Source of the DNA: Chionoecetes opilio
Taxonomy: Eukaryota; Arthropoda; Malacostraca; Decapoda; Majidae
Length of the DNA stretch: 64,000 bases
Direction: 5' to 3'
NCBI GenBank assembly: GCA_016584305.1
Contig: JACEEZ010021775.1
Coordinates: 207,001 to 271,000, forward strand
The notes below the pieces were generated by a model. The model had not been told where the DNA came from and searched no databases. It was given only the letters and a program-made list of their open reading frames with translations. Shown in pieces: positions 20,401 through 33,486 of the stretch. Each line of letters starts with the position of its first letter. The stretch's first letter is position 1. The position numbers and the translations under genes are program-made.

Positions 20401-23400
20401 TCGTACTCTCATTCCCCGCGTGTGTTGGTGCATCACGGCGCCAGGCTTCCACGGACAGATGCAAAGATTCATGAAGTGTCTTCAGATCACCTTCTGAGAG
20501 CAGTTGGATCTCCTCCTCCTGGACACACACGCTCGGTCTTTCATTCTTTTTTCTCTTTGCCTTCCACGTCATCACTGCCATGTTTAGTTTACTAGCTATT
20601 TCAGTGTTAAATCTTTCTTCTTGAGAAGCAATATACTCCTCAGAATCTGCCTCATTACTTCTATCAGACATTTCTCTTGCTTCTTCATGCAAATCATCAC
20701 TTTCTTCCGTTTCGTCCACTTCCATGACGGTCTCCATGATCTCCACAATATCAGTGTCTGGAAGGTCAAGGTAATCGTCGTCATACTCATCTTCTGACAA
20801 AGAAAATTTGTTCACTTCAGATAATTTTGGTATATGTGAACCTTTCCTTAACAGCGGCGGCTCAGCAACCATCGTCACTTGCTGGTTGAAACTAGTTGTT
20901 GCTTCCTCAAGGTTGGGGAAAGCATCATCATAACTAGACGTGGGAACACCGTCTGGGGCATTCACTCCCAGACCTGCACATTCATAGTCAGCAATGTAAT
21001 CCCTTCCCTGGAGATCCCTTTCTATGACGCCATCTGCATATTCTATGGTTGAAAATGAAGTGGACTTTTGTTCTGCCGTCAGGTCCGGCGACACCCAGCT
21101 TCCCGGGTCTGGCAGTGTGTGTAGTGACGGTGACTCAGACTCTAAGTCGTATAAATCTGCTCCTTCCCCAGGCTGTCTTGCTGTGTCTCCTCCTTCTTCT
21201 CCTCCTTCTTGGCTTGATGACAGTGTGACCACATCATAAATATGCAGACTAGTTGGTGATGAAAAGTTTTCCAAATCTACATAATAACTTGTAAAATCAG
21301 TCTCTCCCTCTAATATTTCGTGACCATCAGCATTAGAAGTATTTGGACAAACATCCTGAGCTTCCTCCATGTGACCACTCACATCTTCCTCATCTTTCGG
21401 CTCAGAGAAAGATGAATGTGACTCATGCATGTCAGGATTCTGGGTCTCTGTGAAACGTATCTCCTGAACCGTCGTGGTGCTTACGTAATGAACGACAGAG
21501 ACTGGCGGGTCTGCCACAGGCCGCTCATTCCCTGTCAGAGTGAGTGGTGAAGCTGGTACTTGTGAATCAATGTCTATAAAGCTTTCCTCATTATTTTCAA
21601 CATTATTTTTCTCATTTTCTTCCACAAAACATGGAACAGACATCTCCGGTGCTGGTAAGATAATATTCCCCTTGTCAGACTTTGATCTTTCTCTGTCAAG
21701 ATATTGATTCAACACAAGCTTTACTGACTCTGCTTGCATTAAATCATCGGCATTGAGTTGCTGTGAGCGCATCTCTTCTTTATCCTCTGCCACCCCACTT
21801 GTCACCCCGCTGTCTAACGTGTAATCTTGTGTTTTGAGGTTTTGTTCATAACTGTTCCTACTACATACAAGTTCCTCCTGACTATCATTGTTCCTATCTT
21901 CATATTTTGCCCCTCCCTTAGAGGTGAGTTTAATTACCTTCTTCATAAATGACTTAAACTTAGATTTGCTTTGCTTTTCACTAGCCCTGGGTACAGCACT
22001 ACCTACACTACAAACTACAGGGGACAAATCCTTAACATCTACAGGACTTGAGGGATTCTCAAGTTCGGACTTAACACTAGGTTCATCGAAAGATCCCTCA
22101 GGAACCATTTCGCAACAGGAGGGAGAGTACTTGGAGGTTTGAGCGGGATCAACAGACTTAGCGTAATACCCTTCCATGGTGGAGTAGCCACTGTCAGGGT
22201 TAGACTTATCATCAAAACCAGACTGGACAAACTGCTCCGGGAGGGAAGGCTCATGTACGGGTGTGAGGGGGCGGAGAGTGACATACTCGTCCCTCGTGTG
22301 CTCACCTCCCACGCCGGCAGAAGTATCTTCCTCACTCTCACGGCATATTTCCTTTATGGTGGGCAGACGTTCCAAATCCTGTTCCTCCTCACGGTTTAAG
22401 AATTCTTTGAACTCCCTGAGAGGCGTGGGCGTGTCAGGCGTGGGTGTGTCTGCCTGCCGGAGCTCTTTGACTTCCTGTTTGATTTGACTCGTGGCTTCTT
22501 TCACCTCCTGCATCAAGCCACGCATCTCCTCCTCCACGGAATGGGTCCGAACGACCGTCAGGTGTTCGTGAGAGCTTCTGTCTCGGCCTTGGGAATGACT
22601 TCCCACTGGCCTCTTTTCCACCTTCACTTTGACCAAAGTGGTGGTGCGAGGCGAGGAGCGCACCGAGCGCTCAAGGCGAGGCACGGCGCCGCTCTCACTG
22701 CCTGACAGCCGCTCATGTGCTGCCGTGGACTGCTGCTTACTAGATCCCTCTTGTTGAGATTCTTCTCCCCCAACCAAGCCTCCTTCTTGCCTAAGGTCCT
22801 GAGAGAAATCGTTTTCCCTGCCATATCTGGCAGGGTCGTTCGTTGTGCATTCTGCATCGTCAGACGATTCGTTAGAGTTCGAGGTTATCATGAGTGTTGT
22901 TGGACGGTGTGCTGCGACTTCACTCACTGCCTGGTCGTGACGGTCACCTAAAGCTGCCGGGACATTGCTACCCGAGGTTTCAAGTGTCTTTGCCTTTGCC
23001 TCATCTATACTCTTTCCTCTGAGAAAAGTTTCACCACCAGACAAAGGCACTGCTGAAGTAGAGTCAACTTTTGCTGCATCTTCCACTCCGGTCACTTCAG
23101 ACGGCATTATCTCTAATTCTGAATGTACTGCATCACTACCTTTCCTTTGCTTCAAAAGATTTAAATCTAAAACTTCTACTTCTTTAGTTTCTTCTAAAGC
23201 AGCTTCAGAGATTTTTGCATCAAAGCTTTCTATTTGTTCAGGACTTTTCTCACGTGGCTCCTCTAAAACCAAAGAGTTTGAAGTCCCTTCATGACATTTT
23301 TCTTCACTTAATGTCAGATTCAGCTCTTGTGGTTGCTTCTGATCTTGGTGCAACGTAACATGCTGGAGCTCCTGCATGACATTCTTCGGGGCATGCAGGG

Positions 23401-23754
23401 TGACACGACTCTCCGAGTGTAACGTGAACTGTAGACAATGCGGGGAGTCATCGTCCTCCACCTGCACATTGGTGGTGGCTGAGAGCGGAGTGCCCCAGCT
23501 GGTGGTGGTGGTGACGGTGTGGGAGGCTCTTGAGGGCGATGTCCCTGCACTCTCCTCCGCCTTGTGTCTCGCCTCCAGCACGGTGATGGGACTGCACCCG
23601 CGCTCCTCTGTCTGGCTGCTGTGTGTCGAGTCGTCGGGTGTGACTGTGGTCGTGTGTTGAGAGTGTTCCTTGTGGCGGTGTGAAGGTTGCCAAGGTGGGT
23701 CCTGGTGGGATATTCTTCCATCTTGTATCCAGGTCTCCGTCTGTTGGGTTAAGG
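14440..23754 (-). CDS. Ank2: Giant ankyrin exon, 9,315 nt, with T-D-x-E-D repeats
   Basis: A single exon of 3,105 codons. The acceptor TTCTTCTGTGGCAG gives phase 1, joining G to CC (Ala) and starting ALTQQTETWIQDG. The likely donor is CCCAAT/GTAAAG, leaving phase 1; the frame would otherwise stop at 14429-14431. Composition is acidic and Ser/Thr/Glu-rich, predicted largely disordered. Residues roughly 1650-2520 carry 15 spaced copies of an acidic motif of the form [LT]-T-D-x-E-[DES]-[LMVI], for example ALTDVEDLYSEGD, GLTDVEDMVASGDED and GTTDTEDIDVSEEEA. Basic patches such as KNKVRRKKQVRRKASQK and KRKNKGKRLP are interspersed. A conserved-looking island near the end includes VRRRQVVSSVYQAREIRRFW-type sequence. 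Giant neuronal exons are known in insect Ank2 (L and XL forms, axonal and presynaptic) and in vertebrate ANK2/ANK3; a similar role here is inference. Confidence 0.9.
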
Positions 23755-25747
23755 CTGCCACAGAAGAAGAGGTCAGATACTGAGCTCTTGGGTGTAAGCA
23801 ATGCCTCTACACCTGTGGGCTACCAGTCCTCCTTGCTGCTACCTCAGTGCCTCCTCCAGCACAGGTGAGGAGCATGGTAATATAGGGGGAGCAGGTGTGG
23901 TGGTGGTGATGGTAACTTAAGCACAAATTCTACAACTTAACCCAGAGTAGCAACAGCACGCCACCAACTAAATTTTGTAAAGCAGGATAATGTTCAGACT
24001 TGGTGGAATGGATTATAACAACAAGGAGGAGTAAGCCATTCGATAATGTGACTTTGATATAAGGCAACAAGGTACCTATCTGCCTCCACTCCAGCCGTGT
24101 TACTGCAGGGAGGCGTCATTTCTAGTAATGGTCATGCCAACTCGTGCAAAATGTGTCTTAGAATTCATGGTAAGTTGACTTCCTCCCAAGCAGAGCTGTC
24201 TGTTATTCTTAAGTCGCCACTCCTCAAAAACCTTTATCCAGGGACATCAAATTATTCTTTTGAAAATCATTCTAATTTGTTTACTATTGTTTAATTATTC
24301 TTTTGAATATAATGCTTATGTGTTTTCCTTTGTCCACCCATGACACTAACAGTCTAGAAGCCTGCCACCGCCACCTTCACAGCTACATCACTACACTGCC
24401 AGTCACTAAACTATCAACTATGAGTCAAGATTTATATGGTATGTAGTCGGATGTAATTAAATGGGGATTTTGGCAAACCATAATTATGATTTAAGAGAAA
24501 CTGAATGTAGAAGTGTAATGAAGGTCACTATAAGCAACATAAATCTGATGCCATTCATGCTGACTAAGCAACAGAAAACCAGGGATGTAAACTAGAGGTG
24601 CTGAGAAAATGTTACAAGATGTTAGCCTGAATCTAATGAACTATGAGTTAGAAGATGGCTAGTGTTTGACCATTCCATGGATGAAAAACTAGTTCTAATA
24701 TACTCCACACTACTGAACACCCGAGCAAGGTGTGTACAAGGCTCTCTAGCAATAGAAATAAAATAAGAATACTGAAAGATGTGTAGCTCAAGGAACCCAG
24801 GCAGAGTGAGGGGCAGGGAGGGAAGGGAGGGAAGGGTTGTACTGCGGCGAGTAAAGGAGTCAGGCCGGGGAGAAGGAGGGAAGAAAAGGGCAGCAGACGG
24901 AGGAACTGATACCAACACAGGGTTACACTCACGGCTCAGGGCAATAATACTCGCCCAGCAAAATTAAGGGGCATAAAAACTATCTAAAATTCAGATAGTA
25001 GACTAGAGGGAAAGGACAATAACTATAAAATAATTCACTGGCAAAGATGACAGACAAGAGCTGGGATTACATGGGCACTAAGGTCATGGTATTTTATTAT
25101 GGGATGGACACCATTTAACTACCTTGATCTAACTCACAACATAGTAAAAGTAGAATTCAAGCAGTCTAGGCTGATACCAAAGAAAAAAAGAATATATATA
25201 TATATGTCCTATACAGTCGAACATGCTACACCAAAGTCTTGATAAAAAAAATAGTACTACCAACGGCTTGGATGTTAGAATGACTGGAGACGTTAGAACG
25301 CATCAGGAGAAGTATATTGGTTTTGGGAGTCTGTTGTGCAGGCAAATTATCGGTGTGGCGTCTGAGTTTACGTTTGGATGTTTACTGGTGAAGTCCTCTG
25401 CTTATTTCTGCCTTTTGCAGTAAAAATAATCTTCTTGCAGTTACTTTCCAAAATATTGATAAGATTCAATGGATGAGAGAACCGAGATGCTTCAATAACT
25501 ATATATGGCGTTACGGAGTGGTGACCGGGTGACATCTTGGCATCCTGCCCTGTCTGTGGCCATCCTTGCCTTAGTAAGTGTGTGTGCTGCCAGTCGGTCT
25601 TCCCTCAAGCCCTGCTCTTTCCTTTGTTTCAGTGGTAATAATGGAAGAAAACTTGTCTCTGATGATCAACTTTCTCTTACCAATAAATGAGATCATGTTC
25701 AAAGTCTCCTCGTTAAGTCAAATTGCTAGTCTTTGGTGTTTTCCGCG

Positions 25748-25824
25748 GCTGAAGGCTGAAGGCTGAAGGCTGAAGGCTGAAGGCTGAAGGCTGAAGGCTG
25801 AAGGCTGAAGGCTGAAGGCTGAAG
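25748..25824. repeat. 7-bp tandem repeat (GCTGAAG)11
   Basis: Eleven perfect copies of GCTGAAG. Confidence 0.95.
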
Positions 25825-26970
25825 ATCCTGGCACTTCCGAGGGCAAGTTTATTTACATTGAAAGCCAGAATCCAAAAGCAACATGGATAAAAAGTTTCTC
25901 CAGCTATCTTGAAGTATGTACATAAACATTATGATAGATAATAATACTATTATCGTCTTATGGATTATATCAAATAAATAGCAATTTTTTAATGAAACAC
26001 TAAATGCAAGCATTGAGACACCAGGTTACTTATAAAGCAGTTTTATTTATCACATAAAGGAAACTTTCTGAAATACTTTGAGAGGCAGATGTTTGTGGTT
26101 TTGGGCGACTGAAATTAATTTTGTGAATTTTTTTGTCTACTGTATGGGTCCAGGTTAATTCTGCCACCTGCCAATCACCTTCCACTGAGAACCTCCAACA
26201 GGAGATATCAATTTTACTCTTAAAAACAACGTTTTTCCAAGTGTTTTAATGTATTTTTCAAAAGTTGTAATGTAGTGAAAAATGACCGTTTTCAGCCCAT
26301 TTTTTGATAGAGATATTATATATTGGAATTATAGTTGTTTTCCTGCACAAACGAATTTTACATTACTCTAAGCAACTAAAAAGAGTTTGAGGTTATTATT
26401 TGTGATATAATGGTAGTTTGAATGCGTTTTTCATAGTTGTTTGTAACATATAGTGTAATTAAAATGGAAGTCACCAAAGAGGCCTCGGTAGGATGCCTCC
26501 CCTCCCTCCGTGCCTGCGTGCTGCCAAACATTTCTTTTACAATTTTTTTTTTTACGAATGTAGAATTTCTATTTAACAGTTTGGCTGCTCATTACATTTA
26601 TATCTATGATTCCATGCTACATTTCAGTGCTTAAATTATTGCATTAGGTGGTAACTTTATTGTTGGTTGTGAGTCCGGAAAGATTGACCCGTTAATACAT
26701 CTATTTCAGCAAAGCCTAGAAGGAACCAAGGCCATCAAGAACAAGCTCCTCAAATCAATCACGTTTGTTGTAGCATACTCGACTGTGTGTGTATATATAT
26801 ATATATATATACACAAGGTTGTGATAGATTTACTTCTATCACTAAGTGCTTCTATAGAAACCTAGCTCTATTTATGGGAAATACTGTCAACAGTTAGGTA
26901 AGCAAATGAAAATGTGAAGGGATCTGTAGCAGCTCTAAGAACCAAGACTTTGGGTTGTTGCTACAGGGAA

Positions 26971-27224
26971 CTTTATGCTTGACAGCAGCAAGGGAGGGGT
27001 GGCTTTATGCTTGCCAGCAGCAAGGGAGGGATGGCTTTATGCTTGCCAGCAGCAAGGGAGGGGTGGCTTTATGCTTGCCAGCAGCAAGGGAGGGATGGCT
27101 TTATGCTTGCCAGCAGCAAGGGGTGGCTTAGTTGCCAGCGCAGAGGGGATGGCTTTATGCTTGCCAGCAGCAAGGGAGGGGTGGCTTTATGCTTGCCAGC
27201 AGCAAGGGAGGGATGGCTTTATGC
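26971..27224. repeat. 32-bp minisatellite
   Basis: Eight copies of a 32-bp unit containing TTTATGCTTGCCAGCAGCAA then GGGAGGGATGGC, alternating GGGATGGC and GGGGTGGC. One copy near 27120-27150 is internally deleted. Because 32 is not divisible by three the open frame through it cycles through all three frames and gives a 32-residue periodic peptide that I regard as an artefact. Confidence 0.95.
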
Positions 27225-27511
27225 CGCTGTGGCACAGGGAGGTGACGGGATCACAAGGGAAGACTACAGCCAACAAAACGTGTCATGGAAAACCTCATCC
27301 CACAAACTGTCATCGTCAGTGCAGTAAAACATGACTGATATATTTCACTGAGCATCCGTGGCAACATATAGAGGCATTACTAAGCAAGAGACATGGGTCA
27401 TAAAAATCTAGGCATAGTGTAAAAGTAAAAATTTAAGCTATAGTTTCATACACAAGTACAAAGTGTTGAATATGAGGCAAATTAATACTAAAGATAGGAA
27501 AAGCGTAAGAA

Positions 27512-27517
<6 letters not shown>

Positions 27518-27598
<81 letters not shown>
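27518..27598. repeat. (AT)n tract
   Basis: About 80 bp of uninterrupted AT dinucleotides. Confidence 0.95.
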
Positions 27599-27600
<2 letters not shown>

Positions 27601-28587
27601 TGAATAAATATTCAATTCATACTTAATCAACTTAAACAAAATATGGAGATAAAGAAATAATTCAGATTAGCAGTGCAATCTTTGCATGTGATATTATGAG
27701 CAGCACAGACTAAGACCCCAATGACTGCATTGTCTCAGTCACCATGAACACTATCACTAGGCCTGACTGAGGCTCTGCTGAGGTGATAGTTCTTCAAGGC
27801 GCGACCACTGTCCTCGGGGACCTAAACACCGGTGCTCTGATTCCCGGCACTCACGGAACACGAACACAACGCTGGTCTTGAGCCAGAAGGGGATTTTGTA
27901 GGAAAAGATACATTTTTAGAAGCGATAGTTAAAAACGATCTCGTAGACCTCGTTAAGGATTCCTGCACTAGTGTGGTGGCTCAGCTCCTCTGCCACTCCC
28001 TCAACATCCAGGCGTGGGATCTCGTCTGGTCCACTCACTACAACTCAGAATATCTTTACATAACGTCTAATCTCCCAAAAAAACATGTTCTGTCTTATAA
28101 CTAATCTTTTCAAGTATCAATATTCACTAGGTTGATGGTTAACAACTTCCAATGTAATGCTAGGCAACGCAGCATCCAGTATTCCTTCTTACATAAAAAC
28201 ATATCAAATAATGTACATCAAGTATTTCACAATTCATTATGAACATGAAAAGTATCGAAGGACAATACTTTACCGATTGGGAAGCTGAAGTTCTGTTGCC
28301 AATCTTGACTGTTTTCAAATGGATTAAGCTTGACTAAGATCCCTTATTTCAATATATATTGATTCTATTACATATCCGACTCCATTAAGACAGATACAGA
28401 TCACTTGAAAAGGTTAGATTATGTACCGGCAGATATGTTCTTGCTGCCTCACAGTCCACAGCGACACTGAGCAAGGCTTCCTTGTATACCTCCCCTCCCT
28501 TCCTTCACACTTACTGAAGATTACCGCAAGAACATGTAAGTCATCCCGGCCAGCAGCGGTGCGGCGCCACGCTTCCCTACCACTACC

Positions 28588-28958
28588 TATAGTCTATATT
28601 TTTTATTATGGTCAAAATGCAGTAAGGAAGCCATGGCCCCTGCCTCCCCTTCTATTCTACGGGGCAGCTGATTGGTGCATTCCTCGTATCATCACCACCA
28701 ATCACAATATCTTCACTACTTAACAGCGCGTGACCACATGGACAGAGCAATCTTCACTACAGAGGGATTTTTGATTTTGTCACCCTCTGTAGTGAAGATT
28801 GCTGTCCAGTGGTCATGCGCTGTTAAGTAGTGAAGATATTGTGATTGGTAGTGATGATACGAGGAATGCACCAATCAGCTGCCCCGTAGAATAGAAGGGG
28901 AGGCAGGGGGCGTGGCTTCCTTACTGCATTTTGACCATAATAAAAAATTTAGACTATA
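28588..28958. mobile_element. 371-bp foldback palindrome, full-length copy
   Basis: Two arms of about 175 bp are inverted copies at roughly 95% identity. The outer ends read TATAGTCTATATTTTTTATT (left) and the inverse of TATAGTCTAAATTTTTTATT (right). Inner blocks include AAAATGCAGTAAGGAAGCCA, CTACGGGGCAGCTGATTGG and CACTACTTAACAGCGCGTG. A loop of about 16 nt lies near 28770. No open frame. A partial copy is at 45064-45309. Confidence 0.9.
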
Positions 28959-30146
28959 CACCCGCCACGCTCTTTATACCAACCATCATAACATAACAAT
29001 ATACGTGTCAGTTTTCAACAGTAGCTTCTTAATTTGCAGGATTTATGTCAAGCAGATTAAAATAAGAAATGATGTAATATCGGAGTCTCTATGATGCGAG
29101 AGAAAAAAAAAGGCCAAAAAAAAATTATATTATTATTTTCTTTATATTTCCAATGTGACTATCAGACCTGAAATCATCTGGAAGGATTGATCATTTTCTT
29201 TGCTACTTTTTCTATCCTGAATGATCTAGATGGATCAATAATTTGGCTAGCTACTTTTCCTTCCCTATCTCAATAAGATGAAGAACTCCTATAGGATTAC
29301 ATAAAAAAAATAGTGTTTCATGGCTAGCTGTTTTTTATTCTTTTCAGTATTAGGAGCACAGCCATTGCCATCACACCCGGCGCCACTTCAGATGTTAGTT
29401 CTTACACCTGGCAGGTCCACAGTTAATGGCGCATAAAGTCTCGTGTCTGAAGGCTCATCACCCCAGCAGGCTCGCTACAGTGTTCCCGGCAACCCGTCAA
29501 GAGGGAAACGCTTAAAGAGAAATATCCCTCAAGTGTTTTCAATCATGACTGCCAAATTTTTCTGGCAATTCTGAGCAATGCAGTCATTTGATTTCTCCAC
29601 ACAAGTCTTGCTTGGCTACAGCCTTTACTCCCTCCCTGCCTCCCTCCCAGCAGCAAGGTGGCCTCACAGTATGAACTACACTCAGCACTTTGGGTGAGCA
29701 AAGGTTTGTTTATATCACGAATGCCAGTAAGTGGTAAGGCCTTGGGAAGATTTGTTACAGTGTTATAATCTACGACTTGTCATGCCTCTGAAATAGTTCA
29801 TGATCTGGGAAAGAATGACATTTCCTGAGGGAGTCAGCCACAACAACTTTCCCTCTTGTGTTCACAGTCTTCAAGTTGAAAGTTTGAAGAATTTCAATTC
29901 AGTATACTGTACATTGATATTCTTTTAAAGGTTAAAAACTTTCCTTTGATTTTGTTAATGCTCCATGCTAATATTAATAGTGTGAATTTAGGAAATTCAT
30001 GGCATGAAGTATTTTATACACACACTAATGAAATGATCTTGTGAGGCTTTGTTAGTCTTCAGGCAAAGGTCAGCAGTAACGGAGGACAAAGTGACAGGCA
30101 GATCAAAGAAATAAGCCAATTAACAAATAAATCAATGAATCAATGA

Positions 30147-30177
<31 letters not shown>

Positions 30178-30488
30178 TTTATAAAACCCTCTCTAAATCG
30201 GAGCTCTTTATTCCGGACACGGGATAATGGGACTCTTCCAGGGCTCCGGACACCTATTTATAAATTGGACAAAAACCCGGATTATAAGGCGGGAGTCTGG
30301 AACACCTGGAATTATACTGTGCTGTATAACTCATTCCTTGAGGTATTTCTCTAATTCATTCTTTCATACATTACAGTACAGTACTGTGCAGTACTTATTT
30401 TTGGTAATTATATAACACAAACTATAAACACTATTTATTATCAATGGTATCACACTGCCCCGTGCTTGAGTGAGCCTGGGTGTGCCAT

Positions 30489-30560
30489 GGGCCGGGGGCT
30501 GTGGTGCTATGGGCCGGGGGCTATGGTGCTATGGGCCGGGGGCTATGGTGCTATGGGCCG
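30489..30560. repeat. 22-bp GC-rich tandem repeat
   Basis: Three and a half copies of GGGCCGGGGGCTATGGTGCTAT, markedly G-rich against an AT-rich background. Confidence 0.9.
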
Positions 30561-31120
30561 GGGCATACATGGGTTTTTCAGCTCTCGGTTAATCCAAACT
30601 TTGGGATAGTCCAGCTGGAGGTCCACCCAAATTGGTCAGATTTAAAGAGGGTTTACTGCATATACAATTTCATTATCAACAGCCAAACTACTCTAATGTT
30701 TCTTGCACATGTTGGAAAATTTAGTGCAGCAAAAACCTGCAATACTCATTTATGTGTAGTTCTGATCATCATTGCCTGATGGTAATACAAGCCTAGGCAA
30801 TGGCAATGACCTATGCCTATGCAATGCACTACTGTGGTTACTGGGTCACTGAAAACATAGAGGTGTTCTCCCATGAAACATAAGACAGAAATAATCTGTT
30901 TTTTTCTCTGTGCCACCCTACTTGTCTGGGAGAAGGCCGTCGTAGGGAAGAAAAAAATATAACAGAAAGAAAAGAATTTGAGCCGCTGACAAAAATGTTC
31001 AATAATCATCCTCTGGCTTAACAAAACCACACTTCAGGCAAGACAAATTATCCTGCATTCTCTGATGAGTGATATCCTGACCCTCAAAGCTGCTCACTAA
31101 TGCTCTCCCTCACTACCTAC

Positions 31121-31228
31121 CTCCGTCAAGCTGCATAGGCGCGGCATCAGCACCCGGAAAGGTCACGTCAGCGGTGCCCCGTGTCGAGGACGTCTGGCTG
31201 GACTCAACAGACGCCTGAGTGAAACCAT
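31121..31228 (-). CDS. Ank2: Ankyrin tail exon, 108 nt
   Basis: The exon enters in phase 1 (CGTGTGTCAACAG acceptor) and leaves in phase 1 at GACGGAG/GTAGGT. It encodes DGFTQASVESSQTSSTRGTA, then DVTFPGADAAPMQLDG. It is serine and threonine-rich, has no domain, and a Met-Gln-Leu-Asp end. GC content is higher than the flanking intron. Support is open frame, phase agreement with the exons on both sides and splice consensus. There is no family evidence for the peptide itself. Confidence 0.7.
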
Positions 31229-31350
31229 CTGTTGACACACGATAACAATAAGATAGAACTACAGGAGAGCCTTCAAGAGCAATGAGGAATGTATGCTAAA
31301 TATCTATTAGATATATTACATCTTGGTGCCAGAGCTTACAAAGTCTTACA

Positions 31351-31351
<1 letters not shown>

Positions 31352-31403
<52 letters not shown>
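31352..31403. repeat. (CA)n tract
   Basis: About 52 bp of uninterrupted CA dinucleotides. Confidence 0.95.
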
Positions 31404-31404
<1 letters not shown>

Positions 31405-31649
31405 ACTACAAGGTCCCAGGTTCAAGTCTGCTCAAGGCTCAGAATCTTTCACTTACAAAAGCGGCCAATTTCCGCTGGAGCAAAGGGGACGAGGTGTGTT
31501 GGGTGTGAGAGGTCCCGGCCTTACCCAGTTAGTTAGAAATAGTTATACTTACTTAGTTATAAGCCCGTCTTATGAGCTCATAGCTGCTTGCCAGGAGGGT
31601 ATCACCTGGCTATCACAAGTTTAGTGTGCTATCATGACATGGTGATTAA

Positions 31650-31860
31650 CACACACACACACACCTAGTTGTGATATACTGGAAATAAGTCATATTCAAG
31701 GGGTCCTATCTCATATCTCATTCGGTCAATCTTAACTTTACAATCAACAATACTCTGGGAATTTACTCTTTCTCTGTCCAGGCTATTCCACATGTCAATA
31801 CAGAGACAAGGAAAACTATACTTCTTAATGTGCTTCAAGCATCTTTTCTTCTTCATCTTC
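31650..31860. repeat. Diverged interspersed repeat after a CA run
   Basis: Starts ACACACCTAGTTGTGATATA and carries TATACTTCTTAATGTGCTTC near its end. It shares its start and end blocks with 50850-51130, so the two are members of one family. Confidence 0.55.
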
Positions 31861-32045
31861 TTGCCATGTCATCTTGTGGCCCGAACACTAACATACAAGA
31901 CTTCTTTGTCAATTATTTTTTACCCCAACACCCTTCCTCTAGCCCCTCCTTAGCCCCTCCTTAGCCCCTCTATACCACAAACAAGTCTCCTCTCTCCTCC
32001 AATGAGCGTGTGTGTCATTCACCCATGGTCTTGTGTTTGTGTGTG

Positions 32046-32100
<55 letters not shown>

Positions 32101-32107
32101 GTAGATA
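32046..32107. repeat. (TAGA)n microsatellite
   Basis: Fifteen tetranucleotide TAGA units, the last altered to TAGG. It follows a short GTGTGTG run. Confidence 0.95.
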
Positions 32108-32459
32108 TAACAGGTTTCTATTTTCCGTTGAGCAGAATGTACGCAATCATTCCAAATATAACAAATACCTGACAAACACGACGTAAGGTCAACTTCCCAA
32201 GAAACACTTCAGCACTGGACAATTCAATTATGGTATTGAGGTCACTTCCTTCTGCTCAATCCCATTACCAGGAAGCTCTAGGGTTTCTCTGGACTGTCTC
32301 ACACCCTCACCAGGCTGGCAAGCTGGCCTACATCACGGGGTGCATATGGTATACACATCAATGTTTCTGGCTGTTGGTCTGAATAGTTATTTCAATCTAA
32401 GCCTGATCAAGATTAGCGCAAGTGAAGCTCGTTTCTCGAATATCACAACTAGGCAAATA

Positions 32460-32460
<1 letters not shown>

Positions 32461-32516
<56 letters not shown>

Positions 32517-32531
32517 CACACACACACACAC
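32461..32531. repeat. (CA)n tract
   Basis: About 70 bp of CA dinucleotides with a single interruption (ACAACACAC). Confidence 0.95.
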
Positions 32532-33015
32532 TTTCTCTGGATCTAAATATGATGTAATCATGTCAAAATGAATAAGATATAACACAATACATATGCACAA
32601 ACTGTAGGTCATAATTCAGGATATTGTAAATTGACTGCAGAGTCAGTAGGTTTCACAGTTCATGCACATCATTACACTCATGAGTCACACACAGGGTCCC
32701 GTGCATGACATGGTGGATGAAGCTCGGCAGCATTTCATATCAAAACAAACAAACAAACATTTCAGCTGAAATTTTAATATCATATCAACAATCATGCTCA
32801 CTAGACTACAGAAACCATTACAAGAGCAAACCAGAGGAAACATGCATCATTAGTCACTAAGGAAATGTTAATAGAGACTTGGAAGTCATGAAGTCATGCG
32901 TTGATACTCACACAACATGCACACACATGCAGGTTAAGAACAGTGCTAACAAAGGAATGGAAATGCAGTCATTTTCAGGCATCAAATAACATTACCAGTG
33001 ACACAATAGGTACAC

Positions 33016-33024
<9 letters not shown>

Positions 33025-33074
<50 letters not shown>
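33025..33074. repeat. (TA)n tract
   Basis: About 50 bp of TA dinucleotides following a GTGTGTGTG run. Confidence 0.95.
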
Positions 33075-33078
<4 letters not shown>

Positions 33079-33486
33079 CACACACACATTGTATGTTTTG
33101 ACATTTTGAGCCTCCACATTATATCAGCAATATTTCTATTTTCGGCCTAAATCCTTACAGGCGGCAGTGTCTGATTTCTTATTCCATAGATTATTTTTAG
33201 CTTAAAAAAAAATTGGCATAAACTGACAAACATACAGCATAACTTTGGCATAAGACTAAGAACTTATTTCTACTATTTATAGAATCACAATGAGTAAGTA
33301 CAAATTCATACATTGATGGTACATAAAACAAACTCAATTTAGTTTGTATGTTGGTATCTTTCCTAATCAAACCTTAGTCTTGGTTTCATGTGAATAATTC
33401 TTATACAAATCATTTTAGCTTGTTTCAGTAATTTACTCCTGTTCATATGTTTATGCAATCAAACGTGGGTATTGCCTCTAAATTAA

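Larger units (their letters stand above)
23755..31120 (-). other. 7.4-kb ankyrin intron upstream of the giant exon
   Basis: Contains a 371-bp foldback element, a 22-bp and a 32-bp minisatellite, a 7-bp array and an (AT)n tract. Long stretches (23900-25700, 25850-26900, 27620-28560, 28990-30130 and 30570-31100) are AT-rich and show no exon or element I can support. Confidence 0.75.

Noticed and set aside
26975..27334. Two 106-119 codon plus-strand frames with a periodic peptide
   Set aside because: They run through the 32-bp minisatellite, whose length makes all frames cycle. No start context or flanking exons.
30180..30340. Possible pogo-like element (CTAAATCGGAGCTC, ATTCCGGACACGGG, CCGGATTATAAGGC)
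   Set aside because: The words look like fragments of transposon termini, but I could not find matching inverted ends.
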